Positions 13,697 through 25,757 of a stretch of 64,000 bases of DNA are shown here, piece by piece. The notes below the pieces were generated by a model that did no database searches, had not been told where the DNA came from, and saw nothing but the letters and a program-made list of their open reading frames with translations. Source of the DNA: Chionis minor (Eukaryota; Chordata; Aves; Charadriiformes; Chionididae); the NCBI GenBank assembly GCA_013398295.1, contig VZSF01017903.1, positions 2,302,706 through 2,366,705 of the forward strand, read 5' to 3'. The first letter of the stretch is position 1; each line of letters starts with the position of its first letter. A program made the translations under genes and the position numbers.

Positions 13697-13966
13697 ATAG
13701 AATCATAGAATGGTTTAGGTTGGAAGGAATCTTAAAGATCATCGAGGTTCAACCCCCCTGACATAGGCAGGGACACCTCCCACTAGACCTGGTTGCTCAA
13801 AGCTGCATCCAAGCTGGCCCTGAACACTTCCAGGAATGGGGCCTCCACAGCTTCCCTGGGCAAACTGTTCCAATGCCTCACTGCCCTCAGAGTGAAAAAT
13901 TTCTTCCTCATGTCTAATCTAAATCTACCCTCTTCCAGTTTGAAGCTATTACCCCTTGTTCTGTCA

Positions 13967-14335
13967 CTACATGCCCTTGTAAAAAGTCCCTCTCCAGCTT
14001 TCTTGTAGGCCCCCTGTAAACACTGGAAAGCTGTTACAAGGTCTGCCTGGAACCTTCTCCAGGCTGAACAACCCCAACTCTGTCAGACTGTCCTCATACC
14101 AGAGGTGCTCCAATTCTCTGATCATCGTCATGGCCCTCCTCTGGACCCGCTCCAACAGGTCCATGTCCTTTTGATGTTGGGGGCTCCAGAGTTGGACACA
14201 GTATTCCAGGTGGGGTCTCACAAGAGCAGAGTAGAGGGGCAGAATCACCTCCATCAACCTGCTGGCCACGCTACTTTTGATGCAGCCTAGGGTACGGTTG
14301 GCCTTCTGGGCTGCAAGTGCACATTGACTGCTCAT
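13967..14335 (-). pseudogene. CR1 ORF2 C-terminal fragment
   Basis: A 122-codon minus-strand frame matches the end of CR1 ORF2. It holds ALAAQKANRTLGCIK, then LVRPHLEYCVQLWSPQH, then DLLERVQRRA, all hallmarks of the region after the polymerase core. The start codon at 14335 is incidental, since in the family this is internal sequence. The join to the upstream RT part lacks the stretch normally found between the FADD box and this segment, consistent with an internal deletion. The frame closes at 13967, before the normal end of ORF2. Confidence 0.88.
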
Positions 14336-14417
14336 GTTGAGCAGTCCTCCAAGTCCAACACCTCCAAGTCCCTCTCCTCAGGGATGGCATCCCTTCCCTC
14401 CACTGTGTCAATCGCTC

Positions 14418-14790
14418 TGCACAGCTTGGTATCGTCAGCAAATTTGCTGAGGGTACACTCAATTCCAACATCCCTGTTGCCAACAAAGATATTAAATAGT
14501 ACTGGTCCCAGGACCTATCCCTGAGGAACACCACTCATCACTGCTTGCAGCTTGGACATTGAGCCGTTGACCGCAACTCTTTGAGTGCGATTGTCCAGCC
14601 AGTTACTTATCCACTGAGTGGTCCATTGGTCAAATCCACATCTCACCAATTTAGAGACCAGGATGTCATGCGGGACAGTGTCAAATGTTTTGCACAAGTC
14701 CAGGTAGATGACATCTGTTGCTCTCCCCTTATCCACCAATGCTGTAACGCTGTCATAGAGGGCCACCAAATTTGCCAGGCATGATTTGAA
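14418..14790 (-). pseudogene. CR1 ORF2 reverse transcriptase fragment
   Basis: The minus strand encodes the fingers and palm of a CR1 reverse transcriptase. An 84-codon frame (14515-14769) carries [18 protein letters not shown], which includes the first catalytic aspartate, and ends at VMSGVPQG, the conserved RT box. There a TAG stop (14515-14517) replaces the following residue, a serine in the family. The same frame continues past the stop and reaches FADD at 14431-14442, the second catalytic pair. Both catalytic motifs are therefore still readable, but the protein cannot be made in one piece. The family enzyme copies CR1 RNA into DNA at a nicked target. No function is expected from this copy. 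Confidence 0.9.
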
Positions 14791-15250
14791 GTGAAGTCAT
14801 TGTTGGCTGCCGCTGATCATCTCCTTATTTTCCATGTGCCTTTAGCAGAGTTTCCAGGAGGATCTGCTCCATGATCTTGCTGAGCACAGAGGTGAGACTG
14901 ACTAGCCTATAATTCCCCAGGTCATCTTTTTTTACCTTTTTAATAAATGGGACTTATGTTCCCTCTTTTCTAGTCAGTGGGAACGTCACCAGACTGCCAC
15001 AACTTCTTAAATATGATGGATAGTGGCTTGGCAACTTCATCCGCCAGTTCCCTTAGGATCTGCGGATGAATCTCATCAGGTCCCATGGACTTGTGTACCT
15101 TCAGGTTCCTTAGCTGGTCTCAGACCTGGTCTGCTCCTACAGTGGGCAGTACCTCATTCTCCCAGTCCCTGCCTTTGCCTTCTGCAACTTGGGTGGCGTG
15201 GTCAGAGCTTTTACCAGTGAAGACTGAGGCAAAAAGTTGCTTGAAGGACA

Positions 15251-16838
15251 CCTAGCCTATGAAACTAAATAATCCAAATTACACTTTAGAAGCAGCACAG
15301 AGTAAGTTCAGATGAATTGGTTAAAGAATGAATGCCATCTTGTCATCATTTAAATATTTTTGATATAATAGTAAAATTATACTTGTTTGCTCAGCATTGG
15401 TGCTTACATAATACTGTTGTGCATTAACTCTGAATGCATGAGGATGTGTTTAAAGTTTATCACATAGGACTTCAATTTTAATGCCATGTAACTTCCAAAT
15501 CAATTAAGAAGTATGGAAAAATTTACTCACTGGGTAGAATTTGTCTATTAATTTGAACTGCAATATAAGTCTGTGTAGATATATTAGATCTTCTACATGT
15601 TAGTAATTCTCTATATTGGAGTAAGATGACATTTTATGATCTGCAAAAGTTGTTCGCATTTTTGATGCAGATACATGGCATTACTAAGGTTAAGTGAAAG
15701 GAACCTAAGGGAATTAAATATGAAAAGTTTATTTAAGGCAGAGAGAAAAATGTTCTTATATGTAAAATGACAGCCACCCATCACTGATACTCAGAAACCG
15801 CAATAGATGGACTTTTTTTTTTTGCCTAGAGTCCTTGCAAAGTAATCCTGGAACCTTCCCAGACTATTCAGGAAATCTCTTTATGACAAGAAGTATCAAA
15901 ATGCATTGCAGGTCTTGCACCACTTTTCAAGCTGTCATATTAAGCATTGCTAAGATATAGAGAAGGAATTCCCAAATATCTTCATTGTCAGCCTGCCTCA
16001 GCCTCTCCGATTGTTGAAGTTTTACCAATGATACCTGTAGGGAGGCCTGAACAACAAAGAACTCTCAATGCTTCCTTTTCATCTTACACAGCCAACCTAT
16101 AGATGATTTCACTGCTGTTGGGTCATGAATATATATTCAGCCTCAGGAATATACGCAAAACAAGCATTGCATAATACATAAGGCTCCACATCAGTAGAAC
16201 TCTTGAATGCCAGTTTAAGCACAAGATTTTGGGTTTTTTTTTGTTTTAATAGGACATGAATAGACATTTACAGGGGTTGCAATTGGGGTTAGTTATTTGG
16301 CCAGCGTTATGCACCTGCACTAATGCAGAAACTAAAGCATGATTTGCAGCTAGAACTGGAAAAATTAGTCACGGACTTTTATACCTGTATTTTAATCTCA
16401 GACATATAAATACCTCATTTCTAAATGAATTCAGATACAGAAACAGATAAATAATCTCTGCAGAAAAAGTTGCGGTGTAAAAAGGTGCTTCGCAATATTC
16501 CATGAAAATATAGGAATAAAAGATGCCTAGCTAATACAGCTTGGAACTGTAGGTCTTCAAGATTTGCCTGCAAGTCCATTGAACTCGGCGCAGGGATTCT
16601 CATTGCATTGCCTAGGACTTGCATTTGAGTGCAAGTGAACACCAATAGTTTAGAAGCGTAAAACATGAATAATTGTCAAAGCAGCACATGAAAATACAGC
16701 AAACAGTCTAAAAAGCTGACGAACAAAATTAACTAAGGGGATCCTCCACAGATTCTGTATTTTGTGTTACAATGCTGAGAGTTTGGAGATAATAGTAGGT
16801 GCGGAATAATTAAAGGACTTTTCAATTTAATGCTCCGA
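15251..16838. other. Unassigned non-coding DNA
   Basis: AT-rich, no recognised gene or repeat. A short T run lies near 15812-15823. Confidence 0.6.
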
Positions 16839-16960
16839 AGTTTGAGGTCTGCGTGGTAGATTATCAGTCACTTAGCTCAGATTTTATTACATGCCCTATG
16901 CAGCTCAACAGCTTCTGAAGAATACTAATTTAAAAGCTCTGGAATGTAACAACGCAATAT
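16839..16960. promoter_or_regulatory. Weak candidate conserved non-coding element
   Basis: Unique AT-rich sequence with retained CpGs near 16836, 16851 and 16953 and a TACTAATTTAAAA core near 16922. The texture resembles conserved non-coding DNA, but no specific motif cluster is decisive. Confidence 0.18.
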
Positions 16961-19009
16961 TGATTTGATGTCTATCCTATTCGATTTGAAGATGGAGAGC
17001 AACATTAGCCTCTGGTCTTTTTCCTGGATTCCTGTGACCAACACGTGGTATGTCCCATCCATGAAGCAGTCATTGAAATCAACAAAGCTTCATGGGCAGA
17101 ACAAGAACAGGGGTCCGCAGTGCTGCTCCCCAAAGCTCTTCATGGCTTTCGGCAGACCGGCACTCTGTTCTGACACTGAGTAAACGTAATGTGGGGAAAT
17201 TTTGAGTGATTTACGTGAAATAAGATACAAGAGGTCTTGAGCAAGAAGTCAGTGTTGAATAACAGAAAAGTCTGTGGGAAATGCAGCCAAACAGCTTTAA
17301 GGTGCTTTAGGGGAATGAAAGAGGTTGTTGGCAATTGAAGAAGTAGGGAGGTTTTAATCATTTAGAAATGTGGGTGGGACTGTCATCACCAGCCACCATA
17401 AAAGCCCGTTCCTGCAGCCCTTAGGCAAGGCTTTCGTTGCCTGAAATAGTTGTATAATCACACCTAAGGCATCCCATCCGTGTTAATGTCTGGCAGGTCA
17501 TTTCACAAAGCAGCTTTTGGTTATAACTATGTAAGCATCTTTGAGCTCCCAATAACTAAACATTATTAGCTGGTGGTTAGGAGCTTATATCTTGTGTTGC
17601 CTGTCCACAGACAAGATCAAATGTGTTTACGTTACAGCACAGAGGCAAATTATATTGGGATGCTTTGGTAAGCATTTATAGATAGGCTAACAGCTCCCAT
17701 GCCATAAAGAACCACATAAAAAGGTTGTTTCTTGACATGGCCCACACAGTTATGTTTGATGAACCTGAAAATGTTTTGCATGGAGAGACCTTGCAATGTT
17801 TTGTCTAATTGTCACAAAATACTAATGATATATCCAAGTTGCTGGTGTTTTCCAAAATACAGTGGTAATAACGAACAAGGAATCAAATCTTCCCAGAATC
17901 TTGCAGTATGATGTAATATGTTTAAATATGTAAACTGTGTAAGTGGCTCTCCGAATGATTTGAAAGAAGCCTATAAAAAGAAATCGAACATGACCCTTGC
18001 TCGCCATGCAGTGGGGGTCCTGCTCAGTGTTTCGGTGTGCTGGGGGTGGTCACCAGTGCCCACGGGACATCCCTGGTGGGTGCATAGTGCTCCTCTCCCC
18101 TTTTCTCAGAAGGTTACACTGAGGCAGAGACCATGCCAGCTGATGGCTCTTGAGTCTCTGTCATCCACAGGCTGGCCAAGAGGGTGATTTATGTTGTTAA
18201 ATGGCAGTTTATCGCTGGTGAGAGCCCTGGAGGCTGAAGTCATTTATTTATGCACGGAGCAGTCCTGCATGCAGCAGTGCAGTGTCTGGCCCCGCATGAG
18301 GAAGCACCCAAGGCTGCCTGCATGGGACCCAGTGGTCCGAGGTGTCCTGGTGACTTTCTGATGTGGGTGTGGGCCTGGAGGAACTGGCCAGAGGTCTCTA
18401 ATGCTTCTGCCATCCACCCGCGGTTCCTGGGCCAAGCTGGGAGGGCACTTGCTGGTGGTCCCTTGGGATGGGTGACTCATGCAGCCCCAAGCCACCACCG
18501 TGCTTCCAGCTGCCAAAGTGACTTGTAGGGTGGCTGCAGAAATACTGTATTTTTCCATGTAAACAATGTATGTGAATGGCATGGAAGGTATCTCCCAAAT
18601 GAGAGCAAAGAAGTAAGGGGATTTGGGAAAGTCCGGAAAACATGGATGTTATAGTACAACCTTAAGACAGCACAGGGATTTTGCTCCTGGGAGACCTGAG
18701 ATAGACTTGAACTGGTGGCATGGAAGTGACTGCATACTGTTCCCAATACCCTGAACTGTCCCACTCTTCCTGAGGAATTGCTATCATATATATTGGTGTT
18801 TGTCGTAGCTGCTGGTAAACAGTTTCCTAAGGCAGGGACGGAGTGGCAGAACCATTTATTTAAGGGTTGCTTTCTTTCTTTGTCCAGTCCATATTCCGCT
18901 TCTCACTGGAAACAAAGATGTTTGCAGTCGGGCTGGATTACCAAACTGCCACTGATGTTATCAGGAGTGATGATTTAGCATTTATTTATACCCACCCATT
19001 AGGAAGTGA
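16961..19009. other. Unassigned non-coding DNA with a GC-rich patch
   Basis: 18000-18500 is clearly richer in GC than its surroundings. Open frames occur there on both strands at once (for example 18250-18528 plus and 18244-18582 minus), the signature of composition rather than coding. No domain is recognised. Confidence 0.55.
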
Positions 19010-19260
19010 TGGACAGTGATGCTTCTGGCAATCCGCACCCACTATTATTTAAAGGAGCCAGTCACAATTTCATGGAATCGTGGCTTCTTGTTGTTGTCTC
19101 AGAAAGCAATTAAAAGTTTAATTAAAATCAGCGCTGTCTTTATTGGCTACAACTGTAAATATCCTAAAATGATCAGACATGTGTCTGCAGCCTTTGGAAT
19201 TGTGAATAGTGAACAGTTGCCAAACGCTGAAATGAAGGAAAGTGTTGGCATGCATTTAAA
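19010..19260. promoter_or_regulatory. Candidate conserved non-coding element
   Basis: The block contains the palindrome TTTAATTAAA at 19117-19126 (TAATTA at 19119-19124), a GCAATTAAAAG motif just before it, an AGCGCTG box at 19130-19136, a TATTGG (inverted CCAAT) near 19141 and a TGATCAGACATGTGTC stretch. It is unique sequence and resembles a developmental enhancer. An 84-codon frame (19016-19270) crosses it but has no recognisable domain. Confidence 0.3.
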
Positions 19261-22200
19261 CCCCATATAAATGCTAAATTAAATCTTTTAGATTGGATAA
19301 TAATCTCCATATTTTTAAAAAACTATTTTAAGTATATCTGTCTCAAAATAAAGCAAGGAGGCTAAAGGGAACAACATATACTTTAGACAGAACAACATTA
19401 CTCATCAGACTTTTAACTTTAATGATCACAAGGCTTTTAAAAGACTCTCTGTGCAATACTGTAATGTAGACCATATTTTCATCTGAATATTTAGGACAAA
19501 TAGAGTCAGTTGCTACAAGACAGAATTAACCCTCCAAGAATAAGCTTTTGAGAGGCACTGGGACGGCACCACAGTGGGGAGAAGCTGGTCGCTTCTCATG
19601 TAGTTCTCCTCCCCATTAAACTGGACTCCTGACTTGAAGCTCAGTAAATGACAAAGATTATGTTTACTTTTAAAAACTGTGATAGATTTTTGTTGAATTC
19701 ATTTTTCTTCTGTTTTAATTTATGTCTTTAATTTAAGAAGGTTTTGGCATATATTATAGGCAAAGAGTCTTGTTCAGGAGAAACACTGGTTTGAGGAGGA
19801 AACTCTACCAGCGTGGCCTGGGTCTAAGTGAGTGCAGATGTATAGATTTAAACTAATGTGGATGTATGTCAGAAAAATTCCCCTATTTTGCTCATTAAAG
19901 GTTAACTTATGGGCTCAGTAGCTAACCTCTCCTTGATTAAAGGAAGCTGTAGAGCCAAGGAACATCTGCATTCATGAGGTGCCAGGCTGTCAGCAAAATG
20001 GAGGAAGGAATCAAAGACAATGTAAAAAAAAAAAAATCATTATTGTTTTTAATGTCCCTTCTGTTTTGCATCCTTGAGTCTGATGGTCTCACTAGGCCTG
20101 CAGGAGAGGAGTGTCCTTCACTTTCAAACAGCATCTCAGTGTTACACAACGGATCTCACCCAGGATGTCGTAAAAGCCCTAATGGTCCATGTCATGGGAT
20201 TTAAAGCTGTGGGATGCTTGAGTGTTTGCCTTGTTTGTTGTGTTTTTTTGCATGCAAAAAAGAAACCTCAGAAATGTGCATAATTACTAATATTAAACAG
20301 TCAGTGTGCGGTAAAAATAACATTAGATCTTGGTGGAGTTATAGCTGCAGAGCTATTCTTGCTGGTAACAGCCACACACTCAGCCCCTCCACCAGATTAT
20401 GTCTGCCAAGAGCCCAAGTATTCTGCAGTCTGCATGTACATAGAGACTGTTGCTGTGGACAGAGCTGTTATTAAAAAGGCACAGAAATCATGGTTTCTGG
20501 TTTTTACGTTCCACCCTGAAATTGCCCTCCCAGTGCCCATTGCAGGAGTTGCTTGGTGTGAGAAGTCAGAGGCACAGAGGGGAAAAAAATTTGCATTTTC
20601 TCTTTGGTGAGTGCTCTGCTCAGGACTAGTGGTTGATTGTAGCATGATAGTGCTGCTTTCTCTATGTTAGAAGGTAATTGTTTTAATGAAATATGTGACT
20701 TGATAACACAGAGAAGCCCAGATTTCCTTTTATCGCTGACACAGGCATTTTTCATGTATAGCTCCATTCTTCTGGCCTGCTTTCGTTAATCATTATCATA
20801 AAAATTCCTAAACAGGCCAAAAACCTCATCTCTCAGAAATGGGAAGGTAGCGACAGGTCTTTTGGTCAGTGATCCACAGAAGGAAACATGAACAAAAATC
20901 ATTGACCTGAGATTTGGTAAACGTAGAGGTGCATGTTTTGAAACATGTATAATATATGTGGCAGAGAGCAAAAGCAAAATTGAATTTTAAAGGAATTCAA
21001 AATCTAAATCATAGTTTTGCAGTTTTTACTCTGCACTGGTGAAGTTTATTCCTAGACAAGTGTTACAAGTGGGCTTCAGGCAACCAGTTTGTTTAAGCAT
21101 AAACTTCATAAGCATCAGTGGTGTCTTGGTACCAGGATGAAAGCAGTAATGGTAACAGAATAAGATGGAAAACTCAGTAATGGAAAACTTTAAAAATATC
21201 TTCAGTGTTCTGTACTTGTAGTTGTAAACATATCTAAATTGAACCTGTTTCTCATCTTCCTATCACTAAAAAGGTAACAGCAGACACAAGGTTGTTTAGG
21301 TGTGCAAGGTTTCACCTTCCTTTCTGGCGTATGATAGGGATCATGTAATAAACGTAGTTAGCTGGAAGCCTTAGGCAGTGTTGGGCTGGGTTCACCAATG
21401 CCTTAAAAATGAGATTTGCAAACAGTATATGTTTGCTTGCTTTTTGTGTATGTATCCTGGACTTTAAACCTCTAGGATCTACTCTTTTGAAGTTTGCATT
21501 GATAACCAAGTTTCAAGGAAACCTTCAAGGAGGCTTGTGGTAAAATAAGGACCAATACAATCTATGTTTTAAAGTATGTTAAGTCCAGTATGAATAGTAA
21601 TACAGAACTGAAGATTTACATCATTTGCTTTTATGTCTAATATATGTGCTTCCAGATGAGACACAAATGGGACTTGTTGATACTCATCCAACACTGATCA
21701 TAATTTAATTGTATGCAGTAATATTTCACAGATTTTATTGAGATAAAATTTTGGAGTTTGGAAACAAATTAGTCTGGCTTATTTGAACACATTCAAATAG
21801 ACACTCTGTGAACCTGCAGAGCTCTGGGTGTTTTCAATTTCTTGTAAGATCTCTGTCCTGGTTTGAGGCCAAATTAGAGCAAAATGCATCATTAAAAGGC
21901 CATACAACTGCCACAATTGTCTCTCACCAACCTGTAATTACAAATAGTTCCCACTGATTTGCCCCACTGACCTCCAATGAAGGCAAATGAGCGTTTATTT
22001 GGCACTGTGTTGCAAATTATCCTGAGTGTTTCTTGTTGTACGTCGAACGTTTTATTCTTTCCGCTTTGTTTCTTTGGGTTTTTTTGGGAATTGTGAGTTG
22101 GTAGTGTTTGCCTAAAAGTTATAAAAACAGCAAAAAGAAAAATTTAAAACCAAAGAGGGAATGTGCTGGCAAAAAAAATCCATTTGAAGCCACTGGGGAA

Positions 22201-23547
22201 TTCCTACTGTCACTTGAAATGGCTGTTGTGGGGGAGGATAATACAGAGGCCTGGATTTTTGAATGTGATTAAGATAAACAAGCAGTGTTTCTTATCCTTG
22301 AGCTGGTTACAATCTAATCCAAGCAGCTCAGTGCAGAAGTGCATTTTTGGCCTTAATTGATATTTTTACTAATGTCAGTACAGTCTGGAACGATCACATT
22401 TTGCTTTGACAGCGTAAAGCGTTGTGTAAGTTTTCATCTGTACCACTGAACTATAAACATGGCCTTAGCCAGCCCACCAGAGCTTGAACGTTTGAACTAG
22501 GAGCCGTCTTGCCATGAGGGCGGGAAGGAGCTGTTTTTCTTGCCAAGAGCAGAGTTGTCAATGGTGGTTTGGGGGGACATCAGCAGGGACTGCTTGCAAG
22601 AGTCTTAGATTTTATGGGTCTGATCCCATAACTTGGCTGGCCCTGAACTCTCAGGGGAGCAGAAGAAGTTGTGTGTGTGTGAAAGCCAGGTAAGACTACA
22701 CCCTGAAATAGTTTAACTGCCTTAAGGTTTGTGGTGCAATTTGTGTTAACCGGCAACAGAGAAATTCGTTAAGGACCGACGGATGCTAAAGCTCCTGCCT
22801 GATGCCTGTCACAATATATCCTCCCTGGTTATTTGCTTTAAGAGTGCTAAGTCCATCTTATTTCTGTTTAAGTCTGAGGCTGAAGTTTTTGTTGGAATGA
22901 CTATCCACGAGCAGCACCTCCACTAATGTTTCTAGGTTATTCCTTCTGGCCCTGTAGCATGCTCACCTCCAGCCAAGCAGAACTTTTGCCAGAGGGTGCT
23001 TCTCTCTTACTCAGAGCCATGTTGTCCTGTGCTTAGAGGGACAACAAAAAAAGAAGGATCTCAAAAGAAAAAGTGAATCCTTGTTTTTCTTATCCATGGT
23101 GCAAATCAAGGCTTTGTCCACTTGTTGCTGTCCCCCGGGTGTGCGGAGCAGGTGGTGGCTGGGGAAGCTGCTGTGGGTGCTGGGAGCCATCCAAGCTTCT
23201 TCTCTGGGTTTAGATGCTCTTGAAAAGCTTTGGGTAGCACAGCATTGCCCCAGACCGCTGCCCCAATGCAGTGGACCTGGCTGCTCTGGAGCTGGCTAAA
23301 ATGATGCTGACATAGGTAGTAACATATTAGAGAAAGATTTGTACCCTTTCTGCAGCCATGCCCATCACTTGACTTCAACTCTTCCATTTCAGTACTTCGG
23401 CACCTCAGCTTCTGCCCTGTCACAGAGGGGGAAAAACACAGCTTTTCCAAGTGGCAGTTATGGTTTGATTTAGACGTGAGGGGAAAATACCTCACAAAGC
23501 AACAACAACAAAACCAAAGGAAAGAAAAAGTAGAATGCAACAACATT
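19261..23547. other. Unassigned non-coding DNA
   Basis: No gene or clear repeat is recognised. A motif near 21856 (TGTCCTGGTTTGAGGCC) superficially resembles the start of avian LTRs, but no LTR partner, TATA/polyA arrangement or target duplication follows. 21880-22020 is AT-rich unique DNA. Confidence 0.55.
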
Positions 23548-23607
23548 AAAAAAAAAACAACCCCCAAAAAAAAAAAAAAAAAAAAAAAAACCAAAAAAAA
23601 AAAAAAA
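23548..23607. repeat. A-rich low-complexity tract
   Basis: Runs of A10 (23548-23557), A25 (23566-23590) and A15 (23593-23607) are separated by C interruptions. The 162-codon minus-strand frame at 23106-23594 opens in this tract as poly-phenylalanine and is not a gene. I see no SINE or retrocopy body on either side, so this is a simple repeat rather than a clear poly(A) tail. Confidence 0.85.
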
Positions 23608-25214
23608 CCAGGAAGGGAAGAGAAAGTAAGTTTCTGTTTGCTTTTGAATTTAAAAAAAAAATCAAAATTTCATAATGCTATAAAACTATATCAGCTCTAT
23701 CTCACTCAACCCATTTTGTTTATTTGTAGTAGGTAAAGGTTTTCCTTGTATTCACTTAAACTAATTTTTTATTTTGGTGCACGTAGTGTTTATGGGGGTT
23801 CAGGATAATGTTGGTGAGAGCCGAGCACCATATGCAAACATTGCAGGCTCCCCACACCAGCATTCACTGAGGGCCAGGCTCTGAGCCATTTAGGACATTT
23901 ATAACTCCCACTGAAGTAATTTAAAGTTCTGCCATCCAGTACCTTCTATCTATATTGTTTTTCCTTTAAATCTATTTGCAGTGTATCTGTCTTTGTCCTT
24001 TTAAAATAAATTTCTCAATACTTCTCTTTGTTTTCAGAAGCATGAGATCATTGTTTTTGATGGTTAAGAGTTTCAAAAGAAAAAAAACACACTAATTTGC
24101 TTCATGTAGTTTGTTTAAAGAAATGAGCAATGACATTCTTTTTATTATTACTGCTTCATCCTAAATCCATGTATCTTTTTTACCGTCGTTGGTGACCTAA
24201 AATTATAAATAACATTTTAAAGTTAGTTTGCCCGTGGGAAAAGAAAACTTGGGACAAGCTGGCTGTGTAATCGTCAGGCCAAAACTACAGCCTCAGATGA
24301 AGGAGCTGAGAGCAAGCAGTGGTGAGCAGAAAGGACACAAATGAAGGCACAGTTGGGGTGGGAAGGCATGAAATGGGTTAAGCTTCAAAGCTGCTGCTTG
24401 TGAAAGTAAATAGAAAATAAGATGTGGAAATGCCATACCTCTGTGTCTATGAGTGAAAATGAAGTTCATCTTGACCCTAAGAGCTGACGTTGACATGACA
24501 GAGCCCATCTGCATGAGTCCAAGCCTGGTCTGCACGGGAGAGAGCACTGGGCTGTTACCAGCTTGTCCCCTTGCATCCTTTTCTGCCTCTGTGAGAAGAG
24601 AGGAGCCATGGTCATGGTTGATCCCATCACAAGAGAACTTGGAACTCTGAGTGCTGATGTAGCTGGGATTTTAAGAGAAGAAATAGCTTAGATATGTGTG
24701 TTTGCATCCAGGGGCTGCTACTGTGTGTGTCCTCCTTTTACCTCCTTCCAGTGCTGTAAAGCACAGGGTTGCTCTGAGTTTCCTCTCAGTTCATTGCTCC
24801 CAGTGCATCAATTAATTCAAAATATAAAGTCAGGAATCCCTCTGGACCAGTTCCTCCTTGCTCAGTTAGGTATATAGTGAAACAAAGAAAAATTGGTACT
24901 TCGGTACAAAATACTGTGTCTGTGCTGACTCTGCATCACCAGCCAGCTGGCTCCTCAAGAAGAATTTTAGTCCCATCTGAAACCTGTGAAACACTTCACA
25001 AGTTCACACAGCCTCACTAGCCAGATCTTGCCAAGGTTGGCTGGGATCCATGCCACCTTGCATGCGTGTAGTTCAGCATGCCAGACTCCTGAGCGTTGTT
25101 GTTGGAGCAAGTTGATGATTGTGTGTTTACCAGACAAACCTTGTCTGATTATATTAATTCACATGCTCTTTGTGTGTCATTATCAAATGACAAATTAATC
25201 TCTCCTTAGTTTCC
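23608..25214. other. Unassigned non-coding DNA
   Basis: No gene is supported. 23865-23940 contains ACTCCCACTGAAGTAA, a word common in old sauropsid palindromic repeats ('aactccattgaagtcaatgg' type), but the rest is too diverged to assign. Confidence 0.5.
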
Positions 25215-25757
25215 ATGACACACATCTTCTCTGGGATGGTGACCAGACAACTGTACACAAACTCAGTCTGGTGTCCACCTGAAAACTGTCTCTTCACGTG
25301 GTCTTCCTATGTCGGTCTTGCTATCTTCCATGCCACTGAAGAACTCTTTCTATTGTCTGGTAAAGTCCATACTGATCCAGTGATCAGTGGCAACATGACC
25401 ATGATTTTGACTGCATTGCACTGGATCCTGGTTTATTTCTTTGCAATTCCCAGATCATCAACAAGGATTGGTTCCCTGAAGGCTTTCTTTAAGACTTGGC
25501 TTTCCAGAGGGCATGACAATCTGGCCAGCCATGTGAGCAGGAAGTTTATTGGCAAATATGGATCAACTCTAGGTAATACAGACAATATTCCTACTTTAGA
25601 TGGGTCTGCCAGCAAGGAAACGAAAAATGTTATTCTGTTCTGGGATGGCCAGGACCAATTTGGGACTCAGAGCTCCTATGGATTTAACAGCCCTAACACA
25701 GTTAAGATGTTTTGGTTCTTCAGCTGTTGGTATTTGCACTGTTACTGTTTCTTATAA
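25215..25757 (+). other. Longest unassigned open frame (180 codons)
   Basis: I do not recognise this frame. It opens with ATG at 25215 and closes at 25757. The predicted product is about 180 residues of ordinary composition, not low complexity, with mixed charged and aromatic residues and no repeat. Near its 3' end the frame starting at 25712 encodes a strongly hydrophobic segment of about 20 residues followed by a short tail, reminiscent of a membrane anchor. It could be a relic of a retroviral-type gene or an old retrocopy, or simply chance: in 64 kb of AT-rich DNA read in six frames one frame of this size is not very surprising. There is no upstream promoter or splice context I can defend. 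Confidence 0.2.

Larger units (their letters stand above)
13697..15250 (-). mobile_element. 5'-truncated CR1 LINE
   Basis: This is a chicken-repeat-1 retrotransposon on the minus strand. Its 3' terminus lies at 13697, where the plus strand reads ATAGAATCATAGAATGG, the reverse complement of the ATTCTATG-type tail. Moving to higher coordinates come the 3' untranslated region, the C-terminal end of ORF2 (13967-14335), the reverse transcriptase core (about 14420-14790) and upstream ORF2 sequence to about 15240. Unique DNA starts after that, so the 5' end of ORF2, ORF1 and the 5' UTR are absent, as is usual for CR1 truncated during target-primed reverse transcription. The reading frame is broken: there is an in-frame TAG at 14515-14517, and the segment between the FADD region and the C-terminal part is shorter than in full CR1 ORF2, suggesting an internal deletion near 14375-14385. 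The copy is dead. Confidence 0.93.

Noticed and set aside
14324..14784. Plus-strand frames within 14.1-14.8 kb
   Set aside because: Antisense shadows of CR1 ORF2.
21856..22100. TGTCCTGGTTTGAGG resembling an avian LTR start
   Set aside because: No matching CA end, no polyA signal arrangement, no second LTR and no target duplication.
23106..23594. 162-codon minus-strand open frame
   Set aside because: It starts inside the poly-A/poly-T tract as poly-phenylalanine and shows no domain afterwards; low complexity explains its length.
23865..23940. Possible palindromic sauropsid repeat
   Set aside because: Only one short word (ACTCCCACTGAAGTAA) matches; arms cannot be paired.
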